From assembly GCA_902590355.1 (NCBI GenBank), contig CACIWI010000002.1:25695-89694 (forward strand): 64,000 nt of DNA, given 5' to 3'. A program made the position numbers and the translations under genes. The notes beneath the pieces were generated by a model. That model was not told the DNA's origin. It saw only the letters and a list, made by a program, of their open reading frames with translations, and did not search any database. Origin of the DNA: an uncultured Prochlorococcus sp. GTDB taxonomy: Bacteria; Cyanobacteriota; Cyanobacteriia; PCC-6307; Cyanobiaceae. Of the stretch, positions 45,775 to 55,711 are shown piece after piece; the stretch's first letter is position 1; each line of letters begins with the position of its first letter.

Positions 45775-47271
45775 TTAGAAATCTAATTTCAGTTCGTATT
45801 GTTTTCCCTTTTCCTTAGAAACAATTTTTTTATTACTTATATTTTTTCTTGGCCTTTTTCTAGAGCCATGCTTTAAATAAATTTCTTTTGAGATATCCCA
45901 ATATCCATCCTTTTTAGTGATTTCCTGAATTTTCTTCTTTGCAGTTTTAGTGCTATTTGGGATGTCAATTATTGGTCTTATGTAATCAACTTGTTCATAT
46001 TCTTTTTGATTAAATCTAGATAATAGCCATGGTTCATGAATAAAATTAAGTGAAATATCTTTTAATTCTGGTATCCATTTTTTTATAAATTTTCCTTGAG
46101 GATCATGATCCTTTCCCTGCTTAATAGGATTATAAATTCTATTGGTATTTATAGAAGTAGTTCCAGATTGCATTTGGCATTGGTTCCAATGTATTCCAGG
46201 CTCATAATCTACAAATTTATTTGCTAATTCAGAACCTGAATCTTGCCATGGTAGCCATAAATTATAGCTAGCAAAAGACATTAACATCGCTCGCATCCTA
46301 AAGTTAATCCATCCATTGAAATTTAATGAACGCATACATGCATCTATAAAAGGATAGCCCGTATTCCCTGAACTCCATGCATAAAGTAATTCATTATTTT
46401 TTTCTCTAATATTTTTAAAAAAAGGATGGTATTCCCTAAACTCTAGTTCTGGTTCACTTTCAAGTTTCTGAATAAAATGACAATGCCAAGTTAGTCTACT
46501 TTTTAACATCCTGGAATTATTGTTTTTTGATATATTTGCCTTTTTAAAAATTTCTTTTAATGAAATGCATCCCCAACAAATATATGGGGATAGTCTTGAA
46601 CAACTATCAAATGATTTTTCTGGGCTAGATATATCTTTTGAATAAGAATCTAATTTATTACTAAAGAAGTATTGCATTCTCTCTAAACCTTTCTTTCTGC
46701 CACCTTGCATTCTTCCTGGACAAGTTTCTTTTTTAAAGGTAAAAATTGCGTCTGAGGGTAATTCTCCAACATTAAAGTTTATAGAATTAATTCTTAATGG
46801 AGCTTTAAGTAAGTTTTTTTCGGAATTTTCTTGCCACTTTTTAGACCAATTATTCCTATCTAAATTTCCTCTAAAAACTGAAAATTGTAGAAATTCCTTC
46901 CAAATAATATTTTTGCTTAAAGCCCATTCTCTTACTTTTTGATCTCTTTTATAAGTAAGCCAATCTCCGGTTTCTTGATGGCTATATATACCTTTGATTC
47001 TAAATTTTGAACTAATTTCATCAAAAATATTAATAACATTACCAGTCCTAATAATTAATGGTTGTCCAATCTCAGTAAGTGCATTTCTTAAATCTATTAA
47101 ACTTTCTTTGCAAAATTGCCATTGTCTATCTGAATGAGTATTTTGGCTCCAAATATCTAACTCAATAACATAAATAGGTAAAATATCATTATCTTTTATA
47201 GCCTCACAGAGAGCTTCGTTATCAAAAATTCTTAAATCTTTCTTAAACCATAAAATATTTATTTCTTTCAT
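45775..47271 (-). CDS. cryptochrome/photolyase family protein
   Basis: NILWFKKDLRIFDNEAL; FAD-domain INFRMRAMLMSFASYNLWLPWQDSG. Confidence 0.92.
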   Translation of the reverse strand: MKEINILWFKKDLRIFDNEALCEAIKDNDILPIYVIELDIWSQNTHSDRQWQFCKESLIDLRNALTEIGQPLIIRTGNVINIFDEISSKFRIKGIYSHQETGDWLTYKRDQKVREWALSKNIIWKEFLQFSVFRGNLDRNNWSKKWQENSEKNLLKAPLRINSINFNVGELPSDAIFTFKKETCPGRMQGGRKKGLERMQYFFSNKLDSYSKDISSPEKSFDSCSRLSPYICWGCISLKEIFKKANISKNNNSRMLKSRLTWHCHFIQKLESEPELEFREYHPFFKNIREKNNELLYAWSSGNTGYPFIDACMRSLNFNGWINFRMRAMLMSFASYNLWLPWQDSGSELANKFVDYEPGIHWNQCQMQSGTTSINTNRIYNPIKQGKDHDPQGKFIKKWIPELKDISLNFIHEPWLLSRFNQKEYEQVDYIRPIIDIPNSTKTAKKKIQEITKKDGYWDISKEIYLKHGSRKRPRKNISNKKIVSKEKGKQYELKLDF

Positions 47272-47356
47272 AATTTTTTCTTTAATCCTAGAAAAATAAG
47301 ATTAAGTTTGTAGGTATAAAATATAAAAAATTTTAGAATAACTAAAAATCAAAAAA

Positions 47357-47980
47357 ATGAAAATAACAAAAAAACTTTGGGAGGATAATTTTGAGATTGC
47401 TTTACTAAGTTTAAATACAAAATTTGTTCAAGGTTTAAAGAATGGAAGTCTCCCTAAAAATATATTTCAAGAATATTTAGCTCAAGATTATTTCTTTTTA
47501 GAGACTTTTGCTAGGGCTTATGGTCTCGCTGTTTCAAAATCAAAAGATAAGTACTCAATAAGGAAGTTAAGTGAACTCTTAATGGGCGTTTCAGAGGAGT
47601 TAATACTTCATGAAACGTATGCAAAAGAATGGGATATTGATTTGTCTAATAATTACATAAAAAAAGCTACTAAAAATTATACAGATTTTCTTGATGATAC
47701 TTCCAAAAGACTTAGCTCCGTTGAAATAATGTTTGCAATGACTCCATGCATGCAACTTTATTCTTGGATAGGAAAAAGTTTGTATGAGGAGGATTTTGAC
47801 ATTAAGTATAAAGAGTGGATAATTACTTATTCTGATGAGAGCTTTGAAAAGCTAGCAGATTCACTTGAAAATCTTATTGAGACTAATAAAGAAAAATATG
47901 ATATTAATCAGGCCAAATATTTATACAGGAGAGCTATGGAATTGGAGTTAGATTTTTTTTATGCATATTCAGATTTCTGA
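47357..47980 (+). CDS. tenA: TenA-family thiaminase-like protein
   Basis: EYLAQDYFFLETFARAYGLAVSKS; precedes thiD. Confidence 0.87.
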   Translation: MKITKKLWEDNFEIALLSLNTKFVQGLKNGSLPKNIFQEYLAQDYFFLETFARAYGLAVSKSKDKYSIRKLSELLMGVSEELILHETYAKEWDIDLSNNYIKKATKNYTDFLDDTSKRLSSVEIMFAMTPCMQLYSWIGKSLYEEDFDIKYKEWIITYSDESFEKLADSLENLIETNKEKYDINQAKYLYRRAMELELDFFYAYSDF

Positions 47981-48029
47981 TTTAGATTAAAATTTACTTA
48001 TAGTATTTGCAAAAACAATTTAATAAATT

Positions 48030-48809
48030 ATGTATTCTAAAATTGCACTTTCAATAGGTGGGAGTGACTCCGGTGGTGGAGCAGGTATTCAGGCTGACTT
48101 GAGAACTTTTATGGCCCTTAAAGTACATGGATGTTCTGTTATTACATGTATTACCGCACAAAATAGTGTAGAGGTTTCGTGCGTTCAGCCAGTAGAGAAG
48201 AATACTTTATTAAATCAGTTTGATACTTTATTTGCTGATTTTGGTATTGGTGCCTTAAAAACTGGAATGTTATTAAATGAAAGGATAATCAATGATACTA
48301 CTTCAAAATTAAATACATACAAAATAACTAAAATTATTGACCCAGTAATGGTTACAAGAACTGGTTCCAAATTACTGGAAGATTCTGCTATTAATGCTTA
48401 TAAAAATCTCTTATTACCAATTGCTGATTTGGTAACTCCAAATATTTACGAAGCAAATCTACTTTCTGGTTTAGAAATAAGGAGTAAAGCAGATATTGAA
48501 AATTCAGCAAGAAAAATTATTGGTCTTGGAGCTAAAGCGGTACTTATAAAAGGTGGCGGTTTAAAAGATATGAAAGGGAAGGATTTTTTCCTTGACTTAA
48601 ATGGTAGAAAAGAGTGGCTATTTAATAATTTTATAAATACAAAAAATACCCACGGTAGCGGCTGTACTTTGAGTGCTGCTATTTGTGGTTACAAGGCTTT
48701 AGGTTTTGATTTATTTGATTCCATACAAAAAGCAAAATTATTTGTTGAGAAATCTTTAGACAATTCTTATAAAATAGGCTCTGGCCCTGGTCCCTTAGGC
48801 CATTATTAA
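48030..48809 (+). CDS. thiD: hydroxymethylpyrimidine/phosphomethylpyrimidine kinase
   Basis: ALSIGGSDSGGGAGIQADLRTF; DPVMVTRTGSKLL; NTKNTHGSGCTLSAAI. Confidence 0.95.
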   Translation: MYSKIALSIGGSDSGGGAGIQADLRTFMALKVHGCSVITCITAQNSVEVSCVQPVEKNTLLNQFDTLFADFGIGALKTGMLLNERIINDTTSKLNTYKITKIIDPVMVTRTGSKLLEDSAINAYKNLLLPIADLVTPNIYEANLLSGLEIRSKADIENSARKIIGLGAKAVLIKGGGLKDMKGKDFFLDLNGRKEWLFNNFINTKNTHGSGCTLSAAICGYKALGFDLFDSIQKAKLFVEKSLDNSYKIGSGPGPLGHY

Positions 48810-48827
48810 TTATTTATAGAAGTGGAG

Positions 48828-49013
48828 TTAGAACCACCATTTTCTGTAGGGCTTTTTTAAAAATAAGATTTCTTCAGTCTCCCATCCTCCCTCCAACCAC
48901 TCAAGATGCTCAAGTAATAAAGACTCACTTTCCCTTTTGCTTAATTGCCCAATTCTATTAGCAATACCATCGAACCTTACTTTCATCAATTCCTCAATCT
49001 TGATGTTATTCAT
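48828..49013 (-). CDS. small hypothetical protein
   Basis: 61 aa ORF. Confidence 0.55.
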   Translation of the reverse strand: MNNIKIEELMKVRFDGIANRIGQLSKRESESLLLEHLEWLEGGWETEEILFLKKPYRKWWF

Positions 49014-49195
49014 AGGTTAAATATTAAATTTTTTCTACTCTTACTTGTATACATTTTCTTGTCAACGATTTAATTTTATTTGTTTACTAGCAGTTCTTAA
49101 ATATGTATTAAATACAACTTTTTAAAATAGATAGTAATTAAGACTTATTCACATTGATTTAATTAAATACTAATTTATATAAAAATACTTTAACT

Positions 49196-49339
49196 ATGAA
49201 TAAAGAAGAAGCATCAAATCAAAAAACTATTTTAAATGTAGGCTATTGTGAAACCACCTCTGAATGGCTGAATAGAATCATTACTGAGCTGGCAGATGAA
49301 AATAAAAATTTTGTAGATTTATCAGTTATTTGTGCTTAA
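49196..49339 (+). CDS. small hypothetical protein (MNKEEASNQKTILNVGYCETTSEWLNRIITELADENKNFVDLSVICA)
   Basis: 47 aa ORF not in track. Confidence 0.45.
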   Translation: MNKEEASNQKTILNVGYCETTSEWLNRIITELADENKNFVDLSVICA

Positions 49340-49419
49340 GTTTTTAGAAAATGTAGTTTATTTTGATTTTTTTCAGTCAGCTTTTAAGTATATGAGAAAT
49401 TTAAAAGATATTTTGTGAT

Positions 49420-49887
49420 GTGAATCCTAATAAAAAAAATATAGAAATAATTAAACAATACAATTTATCTCCTCATCCAGAGGGTGGATGGTTTAGAGAG
49501 ATACTAAGAAGTGATAATTCTCTAATAAGGGAAGATGGCCAAAGTAGAAACTTTATTACGGGAATTTATTATCTTTTGGAGAGAGATGCAAAAAGTGCTT
49601 GGCACAGAGTAAATAATGCTGATGAAATTTGGATTTATTTAAGGGGCGATCCTCTGAATTTATGGTGCCTAGATAATGATAATAAGTTAATAAGAAATTT
49701 AATTTTAGATTCCAATAATCCAGTAGAAATGATCCCATCTGGATATTGGCAAGCTGCAAAAAGTAGAGGCGAATTTACATTAGTGAGTTGTTGTGTTGGC
49801 CCGGGATTTGATTTTAAGGATTTTGAATTACTCAAAAATACAAATCATACTTCTAGATTGGATAAAGCAATTAATGATCTTATTTGA
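49420..49887 (+). CDS. cupin-superfamily DUF985-like protein
   Basis: LSPHPEGGWFREILRSD...FITGIYYLLERDAKSAWHRVNNADEIWIYLRGDPL. Confidence 0.88.
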   Translation: MNPNKKNIEIIKQYNLSPHPEGGWFREILRSDNSLIREDGQSRNFITGIYYLLERDAKSAWHRVNNADEIWIYLRGDPLNLWCLDNDNKLIRNLILDSNNPVEMIPSGYWQAAKSRGEFTLVSCCVGPGFDFKDFELLKNTNHTSRLDKAINDLI

Positions 49888-49957
49888 GATATTTTTTTGT
49901 TTATATTTTTGAAATTATCCTCTAGATTTATAAGGCTACTCAATTAATCTATATTTA

Positions 49958-50335
49958 ATGAATCAAAATTCTGTCAAAACAATTGGTATTAATGATGAGC
50001 CAAGAAAAGATTCATACTTAGTATATGTAAATCAGGCTGATGGATTAAAAGGCATCCTTAATAGGGATTTTGATGAATGGTCGAATTTTGATAGTTGGGA
50101 AAGTATTTCAGTTCAGCAATGGATTTTTTCTAGAGCTTTAGAGGTTTTCAGAGGTAAGAAAATTGATATTAAATGCGACTGTTGTGAACATAATGATTTA
50201 ATCCCAAATGACTTTGAGAGTATTAAAAAAGAAAAATGTTTTGGTAAAAAAAGTGCTTACATGATTGAAAAAGTTGTAGATGAAATCGTATTAGCTAAGG
50301 CAAGAAGAGAAAGTGATGGAACATATTCTGCGTAA
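49958..50335 (+). CDS. hypothetical protein
   Basis: 125 aa ORF. Confidence 0.6.
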   Translation: MNQNSVKTIGINDEPRKDSYLVYVNQADGLKGILNRDFDEWSNFDSWESISVQQWIFSRALEVFRGKKIDIKCDCCEHNDLIPNDFESIKKEKCFGKKSAYMIEKVVDEIVLAKARRESDGTYSA

Positions 50336-50371
50336 GATTCATAAATATCTACGAAGTGAAAAATCTTTTAT

Positions 50372-50560
50372 TTACCAGTGAAAATTATCAGAAGAACCAA
50401 TCGTTAAATTTCTAGTGGACATCTTATGGAACTTAAAGTGTACCGAATCACTGAACTCCTTTTCATCTGAGTAATTCACAAGATCAACTGGGTCGATGTT
50501 TTCATCGAACCATTCATCATATTCAATATGGTTTGGTTCAGCAAAATAACTCATATCCAA
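50372..50560 (-). CDS. small hypothetical protein
   Basis: 62 aa acidic ORF. Confidence 0.45.
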   Translation of the reverse strand: MDMSYFAEPNHIEYDEWFDENIDPVDLVNYSDEKEFSDSVHFKFHKMSTRNLTIGSSDNFHW

Positions 50561-50694
50561 TTAATAGCTTCCAAATAACGTATAAACGGTACATGCGATA
50601 CCAAATTAAAATTCTTAATTTTTAGATAATCTATATTTTTAACTTTTTCATCAAGATTAGTTGCTTAAAAGATAGGAGTAATATCTATAAATTC

Positions 50695-50888
50695 ATGTCT
50701 CTCGATACATCCATGGTTTCTATCCATCCCCACTTCACAATCAAGGATGGGAAGATAGACCTTTTGGACCAGGGTTCGAACAAGATGCACTTATGAATAT
50801 CTATAAACCAATTGACACAGCTTCAATGAATGAACAAACACCCTATCCACCAGTTTTTTCTTTATTATTGACAATCGATTTAAAATAA
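50695..50888 (+). pseudogene. frameshifted small gene (2-nt CT insertion near start)
   Basis: Removing one CT gives MSRYIHGFYPSPLHNQGWEDRPFGPGFEQDALMNIYKPIDTASMNEQTPYPPVFSLLLTIDLK; 194 nt is 192+2. Confidence 0.5.
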
Positions 50889-50908
50889 ATATCAATTAGC
50901 TTTTTTTT

Positions 50909-51192
50909 ATGACTATTGAAACTACTGTTTTCACCTTTAAACTTTCAAATACATTTGAGGAATGGGTAAAAATGTTTGATAGTTCAGAGATAGATGCATT
51001 TCATAAAACGGTAGGACTTACTCCTTTATATCGTGGCAAAAGTTTAATCGATCCAAAAGAAGTTATTGTTATTCATCAAGCTGAAGAAGGTGTTGCTAAG
51101 CATGTTTTTTAGATCCTGAAACCATTAAGAATATAGAATCTGGAGGACATATTTATAGCACAACGAAAATCACAAGTTGGGTTTCTGATTAG
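50909..51192 (+). pseudogene. DUF3764-like protein, frameshifted in a T homopolymer
   Basis: ...VIVIHQAEEGVAKHVF* then, in the +1 frame, LDPETIKNIESGGHIYSTTKITSWVSD*; one extra T restores the frame. Confidence 0.7.
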
Positions 51193-51315
51193 TCGAAAAA
51201 CTAATTATGCAAACTTATACAAGTTTAATACGAACAGGAGTTCTACATAAGATATTTAAAACAAAATTAGGATATAGGAGAATTTAAGGACAAGAGTATT
51301 AACTAATTTATTTGA

Positions 51316-51435
51316 CTAAATTATTATTAAGAATCTAAGTGCTAGAGGTAACCATAGACATAGAAGAAGCATTATTAAAAGAGTAATGGCATGGATATTT
51401 GGAATGTATTGCTCTTTAAAAATTTGTGTTTTCAT
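51316..51435 (-). CDS. tiny membrane protein (MKTQIFKEQYIPNIHAITLLIMLLLCLWLPLALRFLIII)
   Basis: 39 aa ORF. Confidence 0.35.
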   Translation of the reverse strand: MKTQIFKEQYIPNIHAITLLIMLLLCLWLPLALRFLIII

Positions 51436-51670
51436 GATTTATCTCGCCTTCTTAAGTTTTATTTCTCTTCTGATTAGCAAAGCAATAACAACAACACACA
51501 TGTTCATTAGAAATACGTCTAATGGCATTTAATAAAAAAAGTCTCTAATCAATTAATAGCAAGATTATTGATCTAGGAATCAAGAAATGATTATTAATGT
51601 TTATTGGCTTAATAAAACGAATTTAAAAATTAAATTTATGCTTAAATATCTCAATTCTCTTAACTATTAA

Positions 51671-51970
51671 ATGGCTTATTCAGAAACAAGAATAGTAATA
51701 GGCGGTTTAGCTCATGTGCCTGTTCTTATTTTTATAGCCAATTTTATTAAAGGTAAGTTTGGAATTAAAACTGAAGAGACAAAAGATATTGTAATTAAAG
51801 GAGAGCCAGTTAAAATTATTGAGATAAGTGATACTGTATTTAAAGAAGGGAAAGCAAAAGCTATAAAAGAAATCTCAAATAAACTGGACAGTATTGAACA
51901 GAATGCTGATGAGCTTTATGAAAAGGTAAAGAAGAAAAAGAAAGATAAGAAGAAGAAAAAAAATAACTAA
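51671..51970 (+). CDS. hypothetical protein with lysine-rich tail
   Basis: 99 aa ORF. Confidence 0.6.
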   Translation: MAYSETRIVIGGLAHVPVLIFIANFIKGKFGIKTEETKDIVIKGEPVKIIEISDTVFKEGKAKAIKEISNKLDSIEQNADELYEKVKKKKKDKKKKKNN

Positions 51971-52152
51971 ATTGAGATTTTATCAAGCATCAATACATCT
52001 TGAGCTTGGATTGTATCTCTCTTATCTTCGTTTTCGGGATCTTTATAAGATTCAATTTCAGCTTGAATTTTCTTCTTGTAAACTCCTTTTATATAGTCCA
52101 TTTCTCTTTTGTCTTTGTCAAGAATTGAGAATGGTGATCTTTTCAAGTTCAT
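51967..52152 (-). CDS. small hypothetical protein
   Basis: MNLKRSPFSILDKDKREMDYIKGVYKKKIQAEIESYKDPENEDKRDTIQAQDVLMLDKISI. Confidence 0.55.
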   Translation of the reverse strand: MNLKRSPFSILDKDKREMDYIKGVYKKKIQAEIESYKDPENEDKRDTIQAQDVLMLDKISI

Positions 52153-52180
52153 AACTTTCTCCTTAATAAATAAAATCTAA

Positions 52181-52318
52181 TCAGCTCCAGTTTTTATCAG
52201 ATTCAACAAAGCTATCCAATGTTTGCTGATTCCTGATTTCTTCCTCAAGAAGTTCTTCTTCTGATCTTTCTTCAATCTCAGATTTATGATCTTCTTTTAG
52301 TGTGGATTTCGTAGACAT
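52181..52318 (-). CDS. small acidic hypothetical protein (MSTKSTLKEDHKSEIEERSEEELLEEEIRNQQTLDSFVESDKNWS)
   Basis: 45 aa ORF. Confidence 0.5.
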   Translation of the reverse strand: MSTKSTLKEDHKSEIEERSEEELLEEEIRNQQTLDSFVESDKNWS

Positions 52319-52461
52319 TCGCTCATGACAGCTATATCTATGTTCTAACTAGTTAGAGAGGCCATACGACTTATAAATATGTACGGTTTGAGGTACTCCC
52401 ATATACGGATAAAGGATCAACAATTGAATTGAAATATGTGTAGGATGTTATGAAATTTTTG

Positions 52462-52548
52462 TCAATTTTTGCCTTTAAGAATCATCAACAAAGGTAGACC
52501 AATAAGCATCAAACTTCCATCAATTAATAAAAAAGTATTCAGGTTCAT
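52462..52548 (-). CDS. tiny membrane protein (MNLNTFLLIDGSLMLIGLPLLMILKGKN)
   Basis: 28 aa ORF with ATGA overlap to upstream ORF. Confidence 0.45.
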   Translation of the reverse strand: MNLNTFLLIDGSLMLIGLPLLMILKGKN

Positions 52549-52748
52549 TTTCCCATTCCTTCGGGGGTATTCCAATTGAGAGAAATTCCTTTTTTAATTG
52601 GTTGTTTTTTCATATCATCCATCTCTTTTCTGATTTTGTTGTAGTAGGCCAACTCCTCTGGATCATCAGAACCAAGACCATAATTCATAGTTGCTGCAAT
52701 ATATATTTTGTGCATCCGGTATGACGATAGTGGCATTACTAAAGGCAA
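52545..52748 (-). CDS. small hypothetical protein
   Basis: Likely start MHKIYIAATMNYGLGSDDPEELAYYNKIRKEMDD. Confidence 0.5.
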   Translation of the reverse strand: MPLVMPLSSYRMHKIYIAATMNYGLGSDDPEELAYYNKIRKEMDDMKKQPIKKGISLNWNTPEGMGK

Positions 52749-52788
52749 ACTATTTTAAATATATTTAAATTTTAGTTAAAATGCTGAT

Positions 52789-53175
52789 CTACGAGATCTC
52801 AGTTTCAAAATTTGCTTTATTTTCCTTAATTTCTTGATTAGCCCATTGCAATAATCTTATAGATAATATTAAGTCTCCATCTAACCATGCTCTAATAGCT
52901 ATAGCTCTTCTAGGATCATAAAACTTTTTCTTTCTATACCAATCAAAAACATTCTCATCTGATTTGTCTCCATTGCATGAAAGACAAGCTGGAACACAAT
53001 TTTCTGTTAAGTTTGAACCTCCTTTACTTCGTGGCAATATATGATCAATAGATTCTGAAGGTTTTCCGCAATATATGCATCTTTTGCTCGTAAATGTATG
53101 AATAGACTTTCTCCAAAATCTTAATTTGAGCTTAGGGCATAAATCCTCTAAAAACACTGCATCATCAATATGCAT
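52789..53175 (-). CDS. HNH endonuclease
   Basis: CIYCGKPSESIDHILPRSKGGSNLTENCVPACLSCNGDKSD. Confidence 0.93.
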   Translation of the reverse strand: MHIDDAVFLEDLCPKLKLRFWRKSIHTFTSKRCIYCGKPSESIDHILPRSKGGSNLTENCVPACLSCNGDKSDENVFDWYRKKKFYDPRRAIAIRAWLDGDLILSIRLLQWANQEIKENKANFETEIS

Positions 53176-53465
53176 TAAGATTATTCAATTATCTATATTT
53201 GTGTCATATGAAATTTAAAAATAATTTAAGAAAACGTTATTTTTAAGAAATTAAATTATTTTCAAAAACCAATCACAAAATAATTAATTTCAAATAAATT
53301 TTTAATTAATTTTCTCATCACTTTTTCTACTTTTTAGTTTGAGCTTTTCCTCTTCAGAATTTGGTTATGGGATTAACAATATACATTTAACTTTATAACT
53401 CACCTTTTCTTTATGTGGAGTCTAGTTATTTAGTTGAATATAATAAGCTAAGAATTTCAAAAAAA

Positions 53466-53699
53466 ATGTCTGATAAAAAGAAAGATACAAAAAAAGATTT
53501 TAAAAAGAATAAAGCTATGCTTGCTTACGGAGTGATACAACTAGGATCAGCAGTTGTATCAGCTGTTGCCTTAGTAGCTATTGCACTAAGCTTTTGCTCA
53601 TTAAAAAAAGAATCAAAGTTCTTTAATGAATGTGTTGAAGAAATGAAAGCGACTGGTTCGCCAACAGCTGATGCGGTTCGTTTCTGTACTGGTGGTTAG
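53466..53699 (+). CDS. small membrane protein
   Basis: MSDKKKDTKKDFKKNKAMLAYGVIQLGSAVVSAVALVAIALSFCSLKK; internal start of ORF 53415. Confidence 0.6.
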   Translation: MSDKKKDTKKDFKKNKAMLAYGVIQLGSAVVSAVALVAIALSFCSLKKESKFFNECVEEMKATGSPTADAVRFCTGG

Positions 53700-53855
53700 C
53701 ATTAGGTAAATTAAGTGTTCCGATATTTTTATAAATAATATTTAATTTGTCTTAGTTCATATTAACCATAAATTAATTTTTTCTTATTTTCCCCTTAGTA
53801 AAACTAATAAATAAACTAACTAAAATTTAAGTGGTTATAAATTTAGGAAAATTTT

Positions 53856-54008
53856 ATGAGTGGAGATTATGAGACATTAGAAATCAATCAACCTAAGATT
53901 TCTTATTTTAAAAAGAGATCAGAAGATAATACTTTATGGCTAGAGGAAATGATTAAAGAGATTGAAAAGATTGAAGATACGAATAACAATATATCTGATG
54001 CTGCTTAA
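53856..54008 (+). CDS. small hypothetical protein (MSGDYETLEINQPKISYFKKRSEDNTLWLEEMIKEIEKIEDTNNNISDAA)
   Basis: 50 aa ORF. Confidence 0.5.
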   Translation: MSGDYETLEINQPKISYFKKRSEDNTLWLEEMIKEIEKIEDTNNNISDAA

Positions 54009-54025
54009 TCTACGATGGTTTGTGA

Positions 54026-54145
54026 TTAATGATATTTATTGAGTAATCGATTATAAATTACCAACAATAATATTATTCCACCTATACCAAGAATTGCATG
54101 GTATGGGTCATAATGATTCTGCCAAAGCTCCTTTAAAAATTCCAT
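54026..54145 (-). CDS. tiny membrane protein (MEFLKELWQNHYDPYHAILGIGGIILLLVIYNRLLNKYH)
   Basis: 39 aa ORF, one TM. Confidence 0.45.
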   Translation of the reverse strand: MEFLKELWQNHYDPYHAILGIGGIILLLVIYNRLLNKYH

Positions 54146-54255
54146 TAATTTAGTCTTTGGGTCGAGTTAATATCAAGCGTTTCATTTATTTGTTTTATTG
54201 GAAGAATTACCTAAGGAAAAAATATTAGAAGAATTAGCAAATTTATTAGATGGAT

Positions 54256-54933
54256 TTAAAATCCTTTATATAACTTTAAATAATAAATAATTTCTGATAA
54301 ATCATTAATTTTTTGAATCTTTTCTTGGTTAAATTCATTTATTAATTTATTTAGTATTTCAATATCTTTTGAAAAAAACATTAAATTACATTCCGCTTTA
54401 AGTCCTGAGATAGATCCTGCATATGAGTCTTCTATAACCCATGATTTCCTTGGATCTACATCCAATATTTTTAATGCTCTCAAATAAGGATCAGGCGAAG
54501 GCTTGCCATCAGAAATGAATTTATCATCTCCAAGAACCTTTGTATTGAATAAATTTAACCAGGGATTTGCAGAGCTTTTTATTTTAAAACTTTCACTACT
54601 ACTACTTGTTACTAGTGCAATAGGTAATTTTGTATTTATACAAAATTTGATTAATTCTATTGCTCCTTTAAAAGGTTTTGCTTTAGTAAGTACTTTATCT
54701 ACTTTTAACTTTTGAGTAATGAGTAATTCTTCTATTGTGATTTCTTCATTTATCCATTTGAAAACTTTTTTTGCGCAATCTATTCTTCTTCTTCCTTTTA
54801 ATTCTAGTAATTTATCGTTTGATAAATAGTAATTATATTCTTTTGCGGTTTCATACCAGGCATTAGCTAGTAATGGTTCTGTATCTAGTAATACCCCATC
54901 TAAATCAAAAAGAATTGCTTCTGGTAATTCCAT
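54256..54933 (-). CDS. HAD-superfamily hydrolase (beta-phosphoglucomutase-like)
   Basis: AILFDLDGVLLDTEPL; ALVTSSSSESFKIK; DGKPSPDPYLRAL; VIEDSYAG. Confidence 0.92.
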   Translation of the reverse strand: MELPEAILFDLDGVLLDTEPLLANAWYETAKEYNYYLSNDKLLELKGRRRIDCAKKVFKWINEEITIEELLITQKLKVDKVLTKAKPFKGAIELIKFCINTKLPIALVTSSSSESFKIKSSANPWLNLFNTKVLGDDKFISDGKPSPDPYLRALKILDVDPRKSWVIEDSYAGSISGLKAECNLMFFSKDIEILNKLINEFNQEKIQKINDLSEIIYYLKLYKGF

Positions 54934-55018
54934 CTTTATAGAAATATTTTTTTATTTGCTTTTAAAATTTGGAATATCTTTTTAAAGATAGCTTATTAAA
55001 AGGAGATAATTGCCCCTT

Positions 55019-55037
55019 ATTTTAGATCGACTGTCAA
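55019..55037 (+). repeat. 19-bp dispersed repeat copy A: ATTTTAGATCGACTGTCAA
   Basis: Identical to copy D. Confidence 0.8.
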
Positions 55038-55489
55038 AAATATTTAATATAGCGGTGCAAGTAGTAAGCGTTTCATTTAATCGTTGACTTTTTGGTCTAA
55101 TAATTCTTTTAATTACTTTGGTAAGTTTAAAAAGAATCTCTTAAATTTTCATTCTTTTCTCCTATATGCAGTATCCACTCTCTAAATTATTCTTCTATTG
55201 CATAACTGTCTTCAACTCTTTTACTTTCAAGAAATGAAAATGAAATGAAGTTTATAAGTTGATTTTTGTTCATGTTTATCTTTTAGGTCTCTATTGTTAA
55301 CTTTTAATTAAATACTTATTAAATAAACTTTTGACTATTAAAAAAATATTTAATTTAAAAATTTAGAAATTTTTTAAACAAATTTATTTTTTACTTAATA
55401 ACTTATTAATCCAATAATCTTAGATTATATAATACTTCTATATTTTTACGCCTTAAATATTGAAGACAATCATATAAAAAAAATAATAA

Positions 55490-55711
55490 ATGATTATAAA
55501 AAATTCACCTTCTCCCAAAAACTCAAATCAAGCCCAAGAAATAGGGCATATCAAATATTCTTATAAAGAAAGTTTTAAAAGAGAAAATAAATCTATTTTG
55601 GATGATTCGGAATTTATTGAAAATTACAATAACGCCCTTAAATCACCACAATCAAGAAGATTGTATAAAGATGCAGAGAATGAAATTCATTTGGACTCAA
55701 TTGAGGCCTAG
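55490..55711 (+). CDS. hypothetical protein
   Basis: 73 aa ORF. Confidence 0.55.
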   Translation: MIIKNSPSPKNSNQAQEIGHIKYSYKESFKRENKSILDDSEFIENYNNALKSPQSRRLYKDAENEIHLDSIEA

